Origin: a virus
DNA: 31,158 nucleotides
IMG/VR virus record: IMGVR_UViG_3300027712_000092
Coordinates: 1 to 31,158 of that record
Reading direction: 5' to 3' (one strand)
Shown: piece after piece, positions 22,540-30,894 of the stretch
Layout: each line of letters opens with the position of its first letter
Numbering within the stretch: the stretch's first letter is position 1
Made by a program: the position numbers and the translations under genes
The notes under the pieces: model-generated
The model's input: the letters and a program-made list of their open reading frames with translations, nothing else
Database searches by the model: none
What the model was told of the DNA's origin: nothing

Positions 22540-23502
22540 ATGGCTACTACTGTTTCATTAACTACTACTTATGCTGGCGAATTTGCAAAAAAATACGTTG
22601 CAGCTGCATTATTATCTTCTCCAACTATCGAAAATGGTGGTGTTGAAGTATTACCAAACATAAAATACAAACAAGTATTACAAAAAATTGGTACTGATGG
22701 ATTATTAAAAGACGCTACTTGTGATTTTACTTCTACTTCTACAGTTACATTGACTGAAAGAGTATTGACTGTAAAGGATCTACAAGTGAATTTACAACTT
22801 TGTAAAACTACGTTTCATAGCACATGGCAAGGAATTGAGCAAGGTTATTCATCTTTTGATACTTTGCCTCCATCTTTTCAAGAATACCTAATTGGATACG
22901 TAGCTTCTAAAGTTGCAGCTCAAAATGAAGTTGCTATTTGGAATGGTGCTACAGGAACAAGCGGACAATTTGATGGTTTTGTAACTAAAATTGCTGCTGA
23001 TGCTGGATTACCTACTGCACAAGAAATTGCTGCTACTTCAACTAATATTACTTCTGCTTCAACAGTTATCGCTGAACTTGGGAAAATAGTTGATGCTATT
23101 CCTGCAACATTGTACGGAAAAGAAGATTTGTATTTATACATTTCTCAAGCTACTGCAAGAGCATATGTCCGTGCTTTAGGCGGTTTTGGTGCAAGTGGAT
23201 TAGGTGCTAATGGTACTAATGCAATGGGTACACAATGGTATAACAACGGTAGTTTAACTTTTGATGGAGTTAAAATATTTGTTGCTACTGGATTAAATGC
23301 AACTCAAGCAGTAGCAACTACAAAATCTAACTTGTTTTTTGGACTTTCTTTAAATTCTGATTTGCAAGAAGTAAGAATAATTGATATGTCAGAAACTGAC
23401 GGAAGCAACAATGTAAGAGTTGTAATGAGAATGGCTGCAGGTGTTCAATATGCTGCAATCGAAGATATCACTACTTATGGTATTACAAACTCTGCTAACT
23501 AA
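22540..23502 (+). CDS. major capsid protein
   Basis: 320 aa. It follows protease and scaffold, lacks enzymatic motifs and is rich in A, T and G. Segments such as SFQEYLIGYVASKVAAQNEVAIWNG (in parts: SFQEYLIGY, QNEVAIWNG) and LYLYISQATARAYVRALGG fit the HK97-fold spine helix and A-domain. Its codon use is less AT-biased than in most other genes, as expected for a highly expressed protein. A strong terminator follows 17 bases after the stop. Confidence 0.84.
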   Translation: MATTVSLTTTYAGEFAKKYVAAALLSSPTIENGGVEVLPNIKYKQVLQKIGTDGLLKDATCDFTSTSTVTLTERVLTVKDLQVNLQLCKTTFHSTWQGIEQGYSSFDTLPPSFQEYLIGYVASKVAAQNEVAIWNGATGTSGQFDGFVTKIAADAGLPTAQEIAATSTNITSASTVIAELGKIVDAIPATLYGKEDLYLYISQATARAYVRALGGFGASGLGANGTNAMGTQWYNNGSLTFDGVKIFVATGLNATQAVATTKSNLFFGLSLNSDLQEVRIIDMSETDGSNNVRVVMRMAAGVQYAAIEDITTYGITNSAN

Positions 23503-23519
23503 TAGCAAAAATAGTTAAA

Positions 23520-23551
23520 AAAAAGGTGGTGCAATAAACCCCACCTTTTTT
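23520..23551 (+). terminator. intrinsic terminator after major capsid gene
   Basis: The stem AAAAAGGTGG (23520-23529) pairs with CCACCTTTTT (23541-23550), loop of 11 bases, T-run to 23551. It would cap the capsid mRNA or reduce read-through to the tail-tube gene. Confidence 0.88.
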
Positions 23552-23577
23552 ATTATTAATCATTAAAAAAATATACT

Positions 23578-24108
23578 ATGGCTTGCGATATCTCATTAGG
23601 AAGAATTGAACCTTGTAAGGATTCAGTTTCAGGATTAAAAGCGTGTTATTTTGTAAACTTTGGTAAAATTACAGGAGTTACTTATAATGCTACAAATACA
23701 GATGTTATTGATTCAGTAACAGGAAGCTCGTTAAGTGCTTATAAATACGAATTGAAAGGTACAAATAGTTTAGACCAAACTATTACTTCTTCAAGAGAGA
23801 ATGGAACTACTTTTTTTGAGCAAAGTTTAAAACTAAACTTAAAAAAATTAACTGCTGTAGATCACAAACAAATAAAACTTTTAGCTTATGGACGTCCACA
23901 AGTAATTGTTGAAATGAATAACGGAAATTTATTTCTTTGTGGTTTAGAGTATGGAATGGAGCTTACGACTGGAAATATTACTTCAGGCACAAATTTAGGT
24001 GATGCTTCAGGTTACACTTTAGAGTTTAAAGGAATGGAAAAAGTTCCTGCTAACTTTATTGGAGTATCTTTAGCTACTGCAGGATTTACAGTTATATCTG
24101 GTTCATAA
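23578..24108 (+). CDS. major tail tube protein (putative)
   Basis: 176 aa, beta-rich. It starts MACDISLGRIEPCKDSVSGL and continues KACYFVNFGKI. I know this ACDxxxGRxxxCKDxxGGxKxxYF opening from tube-type proteins of Bacteroidetes phages. It lies between two terminators, so it can be made in its own amount. Unusually, it stands between capsid and portal and not with the tail genes. Confidence 0.68.
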   Translation: MACDISLGRIEPCKDSVSGLKACYFVNFGKITGVTYNATNTDVIDSVTGSSLSAYKYELKGTNSLDQTITSSRENGTTFFEQSLKLNLKKLTAVDHKQIKLLAYGRPQVIVEMNNGNLFLCGLEYGMELTTGNITSGTNLGDASGYTLEFKGMEKVPANFIGVSLATAGFTVISGS

Positions 24109-24129
24109 TTGTTTTTTCATATTGTTTTT

Positions 24130-24158
24130 AAACCTCACTTTAATAGTGGGGTTTTTTT
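24130..24158 (+). terminator. intrinsic terminator after tail tube gene
   Basis: The stem AAACCTCACT (24130-24139) pairs with AGTGGGGTTT (24145-24154), one G-U pair, loop TTAAT, then T-run to 24158. The next start (24196) is only 38 bases on, so a new promoter must lie between, and the only marked motif there is late box 4. Confidence 0.88.
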
Positions 24159-24182
24159 ATTAAAAACAAAATCATAACATTT

Positions 24183-24198
24183 ACGTTATATAAGTATG
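24183..24198 (+). promoter_or_regulatory. late-gene box 4 (ACGTTATATA-N2-TATG)
   Basis: ACGTTATATA at 24183-24192, then AG and TATG (start codon at 24196). ACAAAAT lies ten bases upstream. It is the only recognisable signal between the terminator at 24130-24158 and the next gene, which is the best argument that the box is a promoter. Confidence 0.68.
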
Positions 24199-24540
24199 AT
24201 AATTTTAAAAGATTTCACTTATACACAAAATTTTAAGTTTATGCCAAGAAGTACAAATATAGCTTCAATGGTATTTACTGATGAATTAACAAACACTGCA
24301 ACAACAATAAATAATCCTACTTTAGTAACTGAATTGTATTATGTTAAATTTGCATCTAACAGAACTTTTAGTTTTTTAATTGACGGACACACTTACATTT
24401 TAAATTGTTTTGATGCAAATGGAGTTCCTTTATTTAGAGAAAAAATTATGTGTACAAATCAAGTTATAAAAGATTATACAATTAATAATGGTGATTATGT
24501 AGCAAACACTACGACCAACGAATATGTAATTTATGAGTAA
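24196..24540 (+). CDS. 114-aa neck/head-associated structural protein
   Basis: Beta-rich: MIILKDFTYTQNFKFMPRST, with REKIMCTNQVIKDYTINNGD and TTNEYVIYE near the end. I have seen the CTNQ...YSINNGxY...TTNEYxxYE ending next to portal genes in Bacteroidetes phages. It overlaps the portal start by eight bases. Function not known; minor head or neck is likely from context. Confidence 0.65.
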   Translation: MIILKDFTYTQNFKFMPRSTNIASMVFTDELTNTATTINNPTLVTELYYVKFASNRTFSFLIDGHTYILNCFDANGVPLFREKIMCTNQVIKDYTINNGDYVANTTTNEYVIYE

Positions 24541-26260
24541 TATACACTTTATACAATTAGCAGATTACCAAGCACCTAAAATAAGCGAAAATAAGCGTGA
24601 TGAATGGGTAGACTTTGGAGAAGATAATAATTATTATCAATTTTTAATAGACCGTTATAATGGTTCTACTACAAACAATGCTGTAATTAATAACATTACT
24701 AAATTAATTTACGGCAAAGGTTTAACAGCAAATGATGCTAGTAGAAAGCCGAATGAATATGCACAAATGAAAATGTTATTTTCTAAAGATACTTTAAGAA
24801 AAATAACAAAGGATTTAAAATTATTAGGCGAATTTAATTTGCAATTAATCTACAACGAGAAAAAAGATAAAATTGTAAGAGTTGAACATTTACCTACTAA
24901 TTTAGTACGTTCAGAAAAATGTAATAAGGATGGATTAGTTGAAGCTATTTATTATTGTGATAACTGGCAAGACACAAAAAAGTTTCAACCTAAAAGAATA
25001 CCATTATTTGGTTACGGAACTAAAGGCGATAAATTAGAGGTTTTAAGAGTAGGTAATTATACTATAGGGCAAAAGTATTATTCTAACGTAGATTATTTAG
25101 GAGGAGTTAGTTATGCTGCTTTAGAAGAAGAAATAAGTAACTATTTAATTAATGAAGTTCAAAACGGATTTTCTGGAACTAAAATAGTAAACTTTAACAA
25201 TGGAGTTCCTACAGAAGAGCAACAAACAATTATACAAAATAAAGTAAAATCTACTTTAACAGGATCAAAAGGTAAAAAGGTAATTATAGCTTTTAATAGT
25301 GATGAAACTAAAAAAACTACTGTAGATGATATTCCTTTAAATGATGCTCCAGAGCATTATAAATATTTATCAGATGAATGTTTAGCAAAAATTATGTTAT
25401 CTCATAATGTTACAAGTCCTTTACTTTTTGGAATTGCAACTACTACCGGATTTTCTGCAAATGCTGACGAATTAAAAAATAGTTATATTTTATTTGAAAA
25501 TATGGTTATTAGACCATTTCAAGAATTAATTTGCGATGCTTTAGATAAAGTTTTAGCGTTTAATGAAATTAGCTTAGATTTAAAGTTTAGCCAATTACAA
25601 CCACTTGATGTTGATGGAGAATTAACTAAAACTGTTGATGCACAAACACAAATGAGTTCACAAGAAATTGACTTATCAAAATATGGTGAAGATATTAATT
25701 TAGATGAATGGGAATTAGTAGATAGTAGAAAAGTTAACTATGATGAAGAAGCTTCTTTAGATGCACAAATAGAAGCCTTAAACAATCCTAAAAAATCTTT
25801 ATTAAGTAAAGTTTATGAGTTTGTAAGTAGTGGAACTGCAAGACCTAATTCAAAAAGTGAACAAGATGGTGAATTATTTAAAAGCCGTTATAGATATACT
25901 GGTAATCTAAGTAGTAATTCTCGTGAATTTTGTAATAAAATGATTGGTGCTAATAAATTATATCGTAAAGAAGATATTATTGCAATGAGTAATCAAGCAG
26001 TTAATGAAGGATGGGGACCTAAAGGAATTGATACTTACGATATATTTTTATATAAAGGTGGTGGTGATTGTCATCATTTTTGGACACGTGAAACTTATAG
26101 AAGGAAAGCAGATGTTAATTCACCATTAGCAGAAGAAATAACTGCATCAAAAGCACGTAAAGAAGGTGAAATTTTACCAACTAATGACAAATTAGTTTAT
26201 ACTGCTCCTAAAGATATGCCTTACAATGGATTTTTACCAACTAATAAAAGATTTCAATAA
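24533..26260 (+). CDS. portal protein with extra C-terminal domain
   Basis: 575 aa. Residues 1-400 show the portal pattern: DNNYYQFLIDRYNGSTTNN, KLIYGKGL, a central helix around LSHNVTSPLLFGIATTTGFS and EMVIRPFQELICDALDKVLA-like helices. The C-terminal 150 residues are a separate domain with RYTGNLSSNSREFCNKM, YRKEDI, WGPKGIDTYDIFLYKGGG and CHHFWTRETYRR. Cys and His in this last part could bind metal. The portal forms the dodecameric DNA gate. It is downstream of the capsid gene, the reverse of the usual order. Confidence 0.85.
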   Translation: MSNIHFIQLADYQAPKISENKRDEWVDFGEDNNYYQFLIDRYNGSTTNNAVINNITKLIYGKGLTANDASRKPNEYAQMKMLFSKDTLRKITKDLKLLGEFNLQLIYNEKKDKIVRVEHLPTNLVRSEKCNKDGLVEAIYYCDNWQDTKKFQPKRIPLFGYGTKGDKLEVLRVGNYTIGQKYYSNVDYLGGVSYAALEEEISNYLINEVQNGFSGTKIVNFNNGVPTEEQQTIIQNKVKSTLTGSKGKKVIIAFNSDETKKTTVDDIPLNDAPEHYKYLSDECLAKIMLSHNVTSPLLFGIATTTGFSANADELKNSYILFENMVIRPFQELICDALDKVLAFNEISLDLKFSQLQPLDVDGELTKTVDAQTQMSSQEIDLSKYGEDINLDEWELVDSRKVNYDEEASLDAQIEALNNPKKSLLSKVYEFVSSGTARPNSKSEQDGELFKSRYRYTGNLSSNSREFCNKMIGANKLYRKEDIIAMSNQAVNEGWGPKGIDTYDIFLYKGGGDCHHFWTRETYRRKADVNSPLAEEITASKARKEGEILPTNDKLVYTAPKDMPYNGFLPTNKRFQ

Positions 26261-26760
26261 TGGCAAAGGCACTTTTTATTACAAGAGATGATATAGTAAA
26301 ATTTACCGCATTAAATGGTAATATTGACACAGATAAATTTATTCAATATATTGCTATTGCTCAAGATATACATTTACAAAATTATTTAGGTTCTAAACTA
26401 TTTAAAAAGTTTAATGATGGTATTGTAGCAAATAACTTAACTCAAACTTATAAAGACCTTTTAAGCGACTATATTAAACCTATGTTAATACATTGGTCAA
26501 TGGTTGAGTTTTTACCTTTTAGTGCTTATACAATAGCTAATAAAGGAGTATTTAAACATACTTCAGAAAGTGCTACTTCTGTAGATAAGTCAGAGATTGA
26601 TTATTTAGTTGAAAAGGAAAGAAGCGTAGCAAATCATTACACTACAAGATTTATTGATTATATGAGTTTTAATCAATCTAAATTTCCGGAATATAATTTG
26701 AATAGTAACGGTGATATGTTTCCAGATTCAGAAGCAAATTTTACAGGATGGATATTATAA
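26260..26760 (+). CDS. head-tail adaptor (DUF6712-like)
   Basis: 166 aa. ALFITRDDIVKFTALNGNID starts the protein, followed by KFIQYIAIAQDIHLQNYLG and KPMLIHWSMVEFLPF, a helical pattern I associate with DUF6712 connector proteins of Bacteroidetes phages. One base overlaps the portal stop. It probably forms the first ring under the portal. Confidence 0.75.
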   Translation: MAKALFITRDDIVKFTALNGNIDTDKFIQYIAIAQDIHLQNYLGSKLFKKFNDGIVANNLTQTYKDLLSDYIKPMLIHWSMVEFLPFSAYTIANKGVFKHTSESATSVDKSEIDYLVEKERSVANHYTTRFIDYMSFNQSKFPEYNLNSNGDMFPDSEANFTGWIL

Positions 26761-26768
26761 TTAGAAAA

Positions 26769-26870
26769 ATGAAATTAATTTCTCACTTAGAGAACGAAAA
26801 AAAGTTAAAGAAATTTTTAATAAAATTAGAAAAAAATAAACCATTTAAAATAAATAATAATGGCAAATAG
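26769..26870 (+). CDS. 33-aa lysine-rich peptide
   Basis: Encodes MKLISHLENEKKLKKFLIKL and a basic tail. It overlaps the next start by 11 bases and fills the only gap between the adaptor and the repeat protein. The composition is low-complexity, so it may be chance. Confidence 0.38.
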   Translation: MKLISHLENEKKLKKFLIKLEKNKPFKINNNGK

Positions 26871-27108
26871 CATTGACTGGGGAGAAGGAGCAGCAAATAA
26901 TAATATAGGATGGGGACAAGGTGCAATTAACAATTCCATTAGTTGGGGTAAATCTTATTTTACAAGTTACTCTAGTGAGACTGATATTATAGGTAATATT
27001 TCGGTTTTATTGATTTCTGATTTTAAAACTAGAATTTTAGCAGATTTAGGAACTTATTCTGCAGAAACTTGTCAGACTACAACATTAACAAACTTAAATA
27101 ATATCTAA
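26860..27108 (+). CDS. 82-aa protein with WGxGAxNN repeats
   Basis: The N-terminus has three tandem units: SIDWGEGAANNN, IGWGQGAINNS, ISWGKSYF. Such WGQGAxNNxIGWG starts are common in small Bacteroidetes phage structural proteins just upstream of fibre genes. The second half is helical. A fibre-attachment or trimerisation role is an inference from place only. Confidence 0.72.
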   Translation: MANSIDWGEGAANNNIGWGQGAINNSISWGKSYFTSYSSETDIIGNISVLLISDFKTRILADLGTYSAETCQTTTLTNLNNI

Positions 27109-28820
27109 TGAGTTTATTAACTAAAGCAAGTTTGGTAATGACTCCAAACGCTATTAAAGAAAGTAAAGTTTATTCTGTTATTCCTGCTAATGGTAATGGA
27201 GATTTAACTTTTACAAGAGGAACTAATGCAAGAGGAACTTTAAACAATGATAATTTATTAATTGAAAATGCTCCTTATAATTTAATGAGTAATAGTAATG
27301 TTTTTACTAGTGCTTATTATAATAAATCTTTAGTTGCAGTAACTTCTAACACTATAGCATCAATTACAGGAGCAGTTAATGCAAGTACATTAACAGAAGT
27401 TGCAGGAACTAATTCGCATCATATACACGAAAATGTAGGTTCTTTTAATCCTGTAGTTGGATCTTCATACACAATGAGTTGTTATTTAAAACAGCCTACA
27501 AGTTCAGCTAATAGATATGTTCAATTACCTTTTTTTATTGCAGGTTTTGGTTCTAATGCTTATGTTAATTTTGATTTACAAACTTTAACAAAGGGAACTA
27601 TAGGAGCTTCAATAACTTCAAGTGATATTTCTATAATTAGTAATGGATGGATTAGAATTACTGCAACAGCAGTTGCTACTGCTACAGGTGCAAGTGGTTT
27701 TCAATTATCTTTAATTCCTGCATCAACTTCAACTAGAACAGAATCTTATACAGTTACAGCAGGAAGTGAAAATTCAGTTTATATTTATGGATTTCAAGTA
27801 GTTTTTGGAACGGTTGCAAAAGATTATTTTAATACTACGGATCGTTTAAATGTTCCTAGATTAAACTATGATACAGTTGGAGGTTGTCCTAATTTATTAT
27901 TAGAACCACAAAGAACAAATATAAATACAAATTATTTAGGTGCAGATTGGATTCTTATTGGTCTTACTAGAACTTTAAATTTTGGAATATCTCCCGATGG
28001 TACAAAAAATTCAACTAAACTTGTTAATTCAGGAATTTATAATCAAGCAATTAGAAATACTTATACCTTAACTTCAGGTAAAACTTATACATTTTCTATT
28101 TATATAAAATTAACTTCAGGAACTATTTCAACAAATAATGCTTTAATTGAAATATTTGGAATTAATACTACAACTGTATATATTAATGATTTATCTTCTC
28201 AATGGAAAAGATATTCAGTAACTTTAACTGCATCAACTACTTCAATATTTACTGCTCAATTTAGAACAGATGTTGCAAATACTACAGAAGTTTATGGACT
28301 GCAAATTGAAGAAGGAGCTTATCCAACAAGTGTAATTCCTACAACAGGTTCAACTGTAACAAGAAATGCTGATCAATTTTTAAGAAGTAATATTTATACA
28401 AATGGATTAATAACAAGTTCTGGAGGTGCTTGGTATCTTGAAATAAATAATAATTTATCTTTAACAAGAGATAATTCAGGAACTGGACTTTATATTGGTG
28501 ATAGTGCAACAGCACCTTCTAATAGTTTTGGAGTTATTAATACAGGAACTGGTAGATTAGTTATTAATAAAAAAATAGCTGGAACTTTAACTTCTTTATA
28601 TACTACAACTACTAATACAATTAAAGTTGTTTTTAATTGGAATGGATCTACAATGGATGTTTTTGTAAATGGAACTAAACAAGTTACTGCAACTACTTTT
28701 ACTTCTACAGCTTTAGAATTTTTGAGTGCATATTTATGTTATGTACCTAAATATATAAAAGGAATTTATTTATTTCCTGCTCCTTTAACAGATACAGAAT
28801 GTATAAATTTAACTGCATAA
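27108..28820 (+). CDS. tail fibre / receptor-binding protein
   Basis: 570 aa, strongly beta and rich in T, S and N. Residues 40-240 form a first carbohydrate-binding-like sandwich (YTMSCYLKQ, RYVQLPFF, GWIRITATAVA). The segment NVPRLNYDT, then CPNLLLEPQRTN (about 255-270), is a well-known junction in phage fibre proteins before a second similar sandwich (YTFSIYIKLTSG, WKRYSVTL). A LamG-like domain (WYLEINNNLSL ... VFNWNGSTMDVFVNGTK) ends it. It likely binds host surface glycans. Confidence 0.8.
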   Translation: MSLLTKASLVMTPNAIKESKVYSVIPANGNGDLTFTRGTNARGTLNNDNLLIENAPYNLMSNSNVFTSAYYNKSLVAVTSNTIASITGAVNASTLTEVAGTNSHHIHENVGSFNPVVGSSYTMSCYLKQPTSSANRYVQLPFFIAGFGSNAYVNFDLQTLTKGTIGASITSSDISIISNGWIRITATAVATATGASGFQLSLIPASTSTRTESYTVTAGSENSVYIYGFQVVFGTVAKDYFNTTDRLNVPRLNYDTVGGCPNLLLEPQRTNINTNYLGADWILIGLTRTLNFGISPDGTKNSTKLVNSGIYNQAIRNTYTLTSGKTYTFSIYIKLTSGTISTNNALIEIFGINTTTVYINDLSSQWKRYSVTLTASTTSIFTAQFRTDVANTTEVYGLQIEEGAYPTSVIPTTGSTVTRNADQFLRSNIYTNGLITSSGGAWYLEINNNLSLTRDNSGTGLYIGDSATAPSNSFGVINTGTGRLVINKKIAGTLTSLYTTTTNTIKVVFNWNGSTMDVFVNGTKQVTATTFTSTALEFLSAYLCYVPKYIKGIYLFPAPLTDTECINLTA

Positions 28821-28824
28821 TATT

Positions 28825-29112
28825 ATGAATATTTACAAATTGAAATACGCAGATAAAGAAACTGCAATAGCGGATTTACTATTAAAAAATGTTTATGTTA
28901 AACAAATAATAGATAAAGAAGAAGTTTTATATTTTGGAGAAGGAATTAAAGCTATTGTAGAAATAGGATTAATCTGCATTAATCAACCTACAGAAGAAAT
29001 AGCTCCAATATTTACAGATGGTTATCACTATGATGTTATGTCTGAACAAGATATTGAATTTGGAGAAAATGAAATAATAGTTAATAATCCTAAGCACTCA
29101 TTTTGGTTATGA
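28825..29112 (+). CDS. 95-aa fibre-associated protein
   Basis: MNIYKLKYADKETAIADLLL and, later, FTDGYHYDVMSEQDIEFG; a small alpha/beta protein with acidic end. The DGYHYDVM phrase occurs in similar small genes behind fibre genes in Bacteroidetes phages, possibly as fibre chaperone. Stop overlaps the next ATG (ATGA). Confidence 0.7.
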   Translation: MNIYKLKYADKETAIADLLLKNVYVKQIIDKEEVLYFGEGIKAIVEIGLICINQPTEEIAPIFTDGYHYDVMSEQDIEFGENEIIVNNPKHSFWL

Positions 29113-29288
29113 TACAAAAAGCAAATATACAAGGCGTAATTGCATTAATTATTATAAGCGTTGGTTTATATATTTTAGGATGGAACGGAGCAGAAAACGA
29201 TGTTAAAATAGCTGTAGTTGGATTAATGGGTTCTGTTATTGGTTATTATTTTGGGAACTCTAAAAAAACCAATTCAGATGTATCATAA
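29109..29288 (+). CDS. 59-aa two-helix membrane protein, holin candidate
   Basis: I start at ATG 29109 (overlapping the previous stop); a TTG two codons earlier is less likely. The first hydrophobic segment is GVIALIIISVGLYILGW, the second IAVVGLMGSVIGYYFG, and the end is polar and basic (NSKKTNSDVS). Size and topology fit a class II holin. The next two genes are a second membrane protein and a DUF5675 protein, so a lysis cassette is likely. Confidence 0.68.
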   Translation: MIQKANIQGVIALIIISVGLYILGWNGAENDVKIAVVGLMGSVIGYYFGNSKKTNSDVS

Positions 29289-29454
29289 TTTAGAAGATTT
29301 TAAACTTTGGTGTTTAAATTTGTTTGTATTATTTTTTTCGTTTACAAATGTTGAAGTAACACTTAAAATAATATCTTTGCTTTTAGCTATAGGATATACT
29401 TTGCGTAGGTGGTATTTAATGGAAAAAAAACAAAACAATGAAAATAATTCTTAA
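29278..29454 (+). CDS. 58-aa membrane protein, second holin-like
   Basis: Start at 29278, overlapping the previous stop; an upstream in-frame ATG at 29239 is rejected. Two hydrophobic stretches: LWCLNLFVLFFSF and ITLKIISLLLAIGYTL-like (LKIISLLLAIGYTL). Basic/polar tail. It could be an antiholin or a holin partner. Confidence 0.62.
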   Translation: MYHNLEDFKLWCLNLFVLFFSFTNVEVTLKIISLLLAIGYTLRRWYLMEKKQNNENNS

Positions 29455-29830
29455 AAGACTTCACAAAACAGACAAATCTACAATAGGTGAATTATCTATT
29501 GATGGTAAATTTGAATGTTATACACTTGAAGATGTAGAACGTAAAGAAAAAGTTTTTGGTAAAACTGCAATACCTAAAGGAACTTATGAGTTAGTAATGA
29601 CAATGAGTAACAGATTTAAGAAAATGATGCCTTTGTTGTTAAACGTTCCAGATTATGCAGGTGTAAGAATACATAGTGGAAATAAAGCGGAAGATACAGA
29701 GGGTTGTTTGCTTTTAGGAACTACAAGAGGACAAGATTTTATCGGCGGATCACGTGATGCAATAGCAAAATTTTATCCTAAATTAGAATCAGCGTTAAAA
29801 GTTGGAAAAGTAACCATAACAATCGAATAG
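29438..29830 (+). CDS. DUF5675-family protein, putative lysis enzyme
   Basis: 130 aa. The N-terminus KIILKRLHKTDKSTIGEL, then CYTLEDVER, and the core VRIHSGN (76-82) with DTEGCLLLG (86-94), are DUF5675 marks. The HSGNxxxDTxGC arrangement resembles the His...Cys active site of YkuD-type L,D-transpeptidases, so cell-wall activity is plausible. Behind two holin-like genes it is the best endolysin candidate, though its activity is not known to me. Confidence 0.76.
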   Translation: MKIILKRLHKTDKSTIGELSIDGKFECYTLEDVERKEKVFGKTAIPKGTYELVMTMSNRFKKMMPLLLNVPDYAGVRIHSGNKAEDTEGCLLLGTTRGQDFIGGSRDAIAKFYPKLESALKVGKVTITIE

Positions 29831-30727
29831 ATGCCAAATAAGGAAAGAAGATACAGACTTACAGACTTAGAAGTAAAAAAATTTAATTTCCAACGCAACT
29901 CCCACAACAAATATAGAATATCAATAGCAGAAGAAAGGGAACTTTTGCGTATGCGTGATAGACAATATACAATCAAACGTTTATTTTTTGATATTGAAAC
30001 AAGTCCTAATATAGTTTATAGCTGGAGAATAGGTTACAATTTATCTATTACTCCAGATAACATTATTGACGAAAGAAAAATTATTTGTATATCTTATAAA
30101 TGGGAAAATGAAGATAAGATTTATAGTTTAAAATGGGATGAAAACCAATGCGATAAACAAATGCTTATTGACTTTGTAAAAGTTGCTAATGAAGCAGATG
30201 AACTAATAGCACACAACGGAGATAGATTTGACATTAAATGGATAAGAACACGTTGTATTTATCACAGAGTTCCAATGTTACCAAATTATAGAACTTTAGA
30301 CACATTAAAGAAAGCTAAAAGCGGGTTTAATTTTAATTCTAATAAATTAGATTATATAGCTAAATTTTTAGGCGTTGGAGCAAAGATTTCACATAGTGGT
30401 TTTGATATGTGGGTAAAGGTTATGAAAGGCGATGCAGAAGCAATGGATGAAATGGTAAATTATTGTAATGGCGATATAGTAGTATTGGAAGATGTATTTT
30501 TAACAATGCTTAATTATATGAAAACTAACACACACGTAGGAGTATTAAATAATAACCTAAAATATAGTTGTCCTACTTGTGGTGGTGATCATCCAGTATT
30601 ACTAAAAAATAATGTTACTTCAATGGGTACAATTAAAAGACTAATGGAGTGCGGTGATTGTGAATACACTTACGAAATAAGCAATTCAAGTTATATGAAT
30701 TTTTTAAAATTTAACAACCTAATTTAA
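29831..30727 (+). CDS. DnaQ-like 3'-5' exonuclease with zinc ribbon
   Basis: 298 aa. Exonuclease motifs: FDIETSP (53-59, Exo I), HNGDRFD (128-134, Exo II) and YCNGDIVVLED (211-221, Exo III), an RNase H-like fold. The C-terminus carries CPTC (247-250) and CGDC (274-277), a zinc ribbon. It may be a proofreading-like, RNA- or DNA-trimming nuclease. Unusually it stands behind the lysis genes and apart from the replication set; in a circular unit it is just upstream of the early region. Confidence 0.82.
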   Translation: MPNKERRYRLTDLEVKKFNFQRNSHNKYRISIAEERELLRMRDRQYTIKRLFFDIETSPNIVYSWRIGYNLSITPDNIIDERKIICISYKWENEDKIYSLKWDENQCDKQMLIDFVKVANEADELIAHNGDRFDIKWIRTRCIYHRVPMLPNYRTLDTLKKAKSGFNFNSNKLDYIAKFLGVGAKISHSGFDMWVKVMKGDAEAMDEMVNYCNGDIVVLEDVFLTMLNYMKTNTHVGVLNNNLKYSCPTCGGDHPVLLKNNVTSMGTIKRLMECGDCEYTYEISNSSYMNFLKFNNLI

Positions 30728-30732
30728 TTAAT

Positions 30733-30894
30733 ATGAACAACATTCCAGAACCTATTAAGAACTTATTAGATGGAGCAGCTACAGAATATGCTTCAAGTCC
30801 TTCAACAACAAACGCAGGTTTTTTTTTACGTTTGATTTGTAAATTTATTAAACCTACTACTATAATAAAAATGTTTGCTCACAAGTTAAGTTAA
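30733..30894 (+). CDS. 53-aa hypothetical protein
   Basis: Encodes MNNIPEPIKNLLDGAATEYA, then SSPSTTNAGFFLRLICKFIK and a basic end. One moderately hydrophobic basic helix (FFLRLICKFIK) suggests membrane contact. It begins five bases after the exonuclease stop. Its last bases overlap the 5' strand of the tRNA-like RNA (30889-30896). No family recognised. Confidence 0.6.
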   Translation: MNNIPEPIKNLLDGAATEYASSPSTTNAGFFLRLICKFIKPTTIIKMFAHKLS

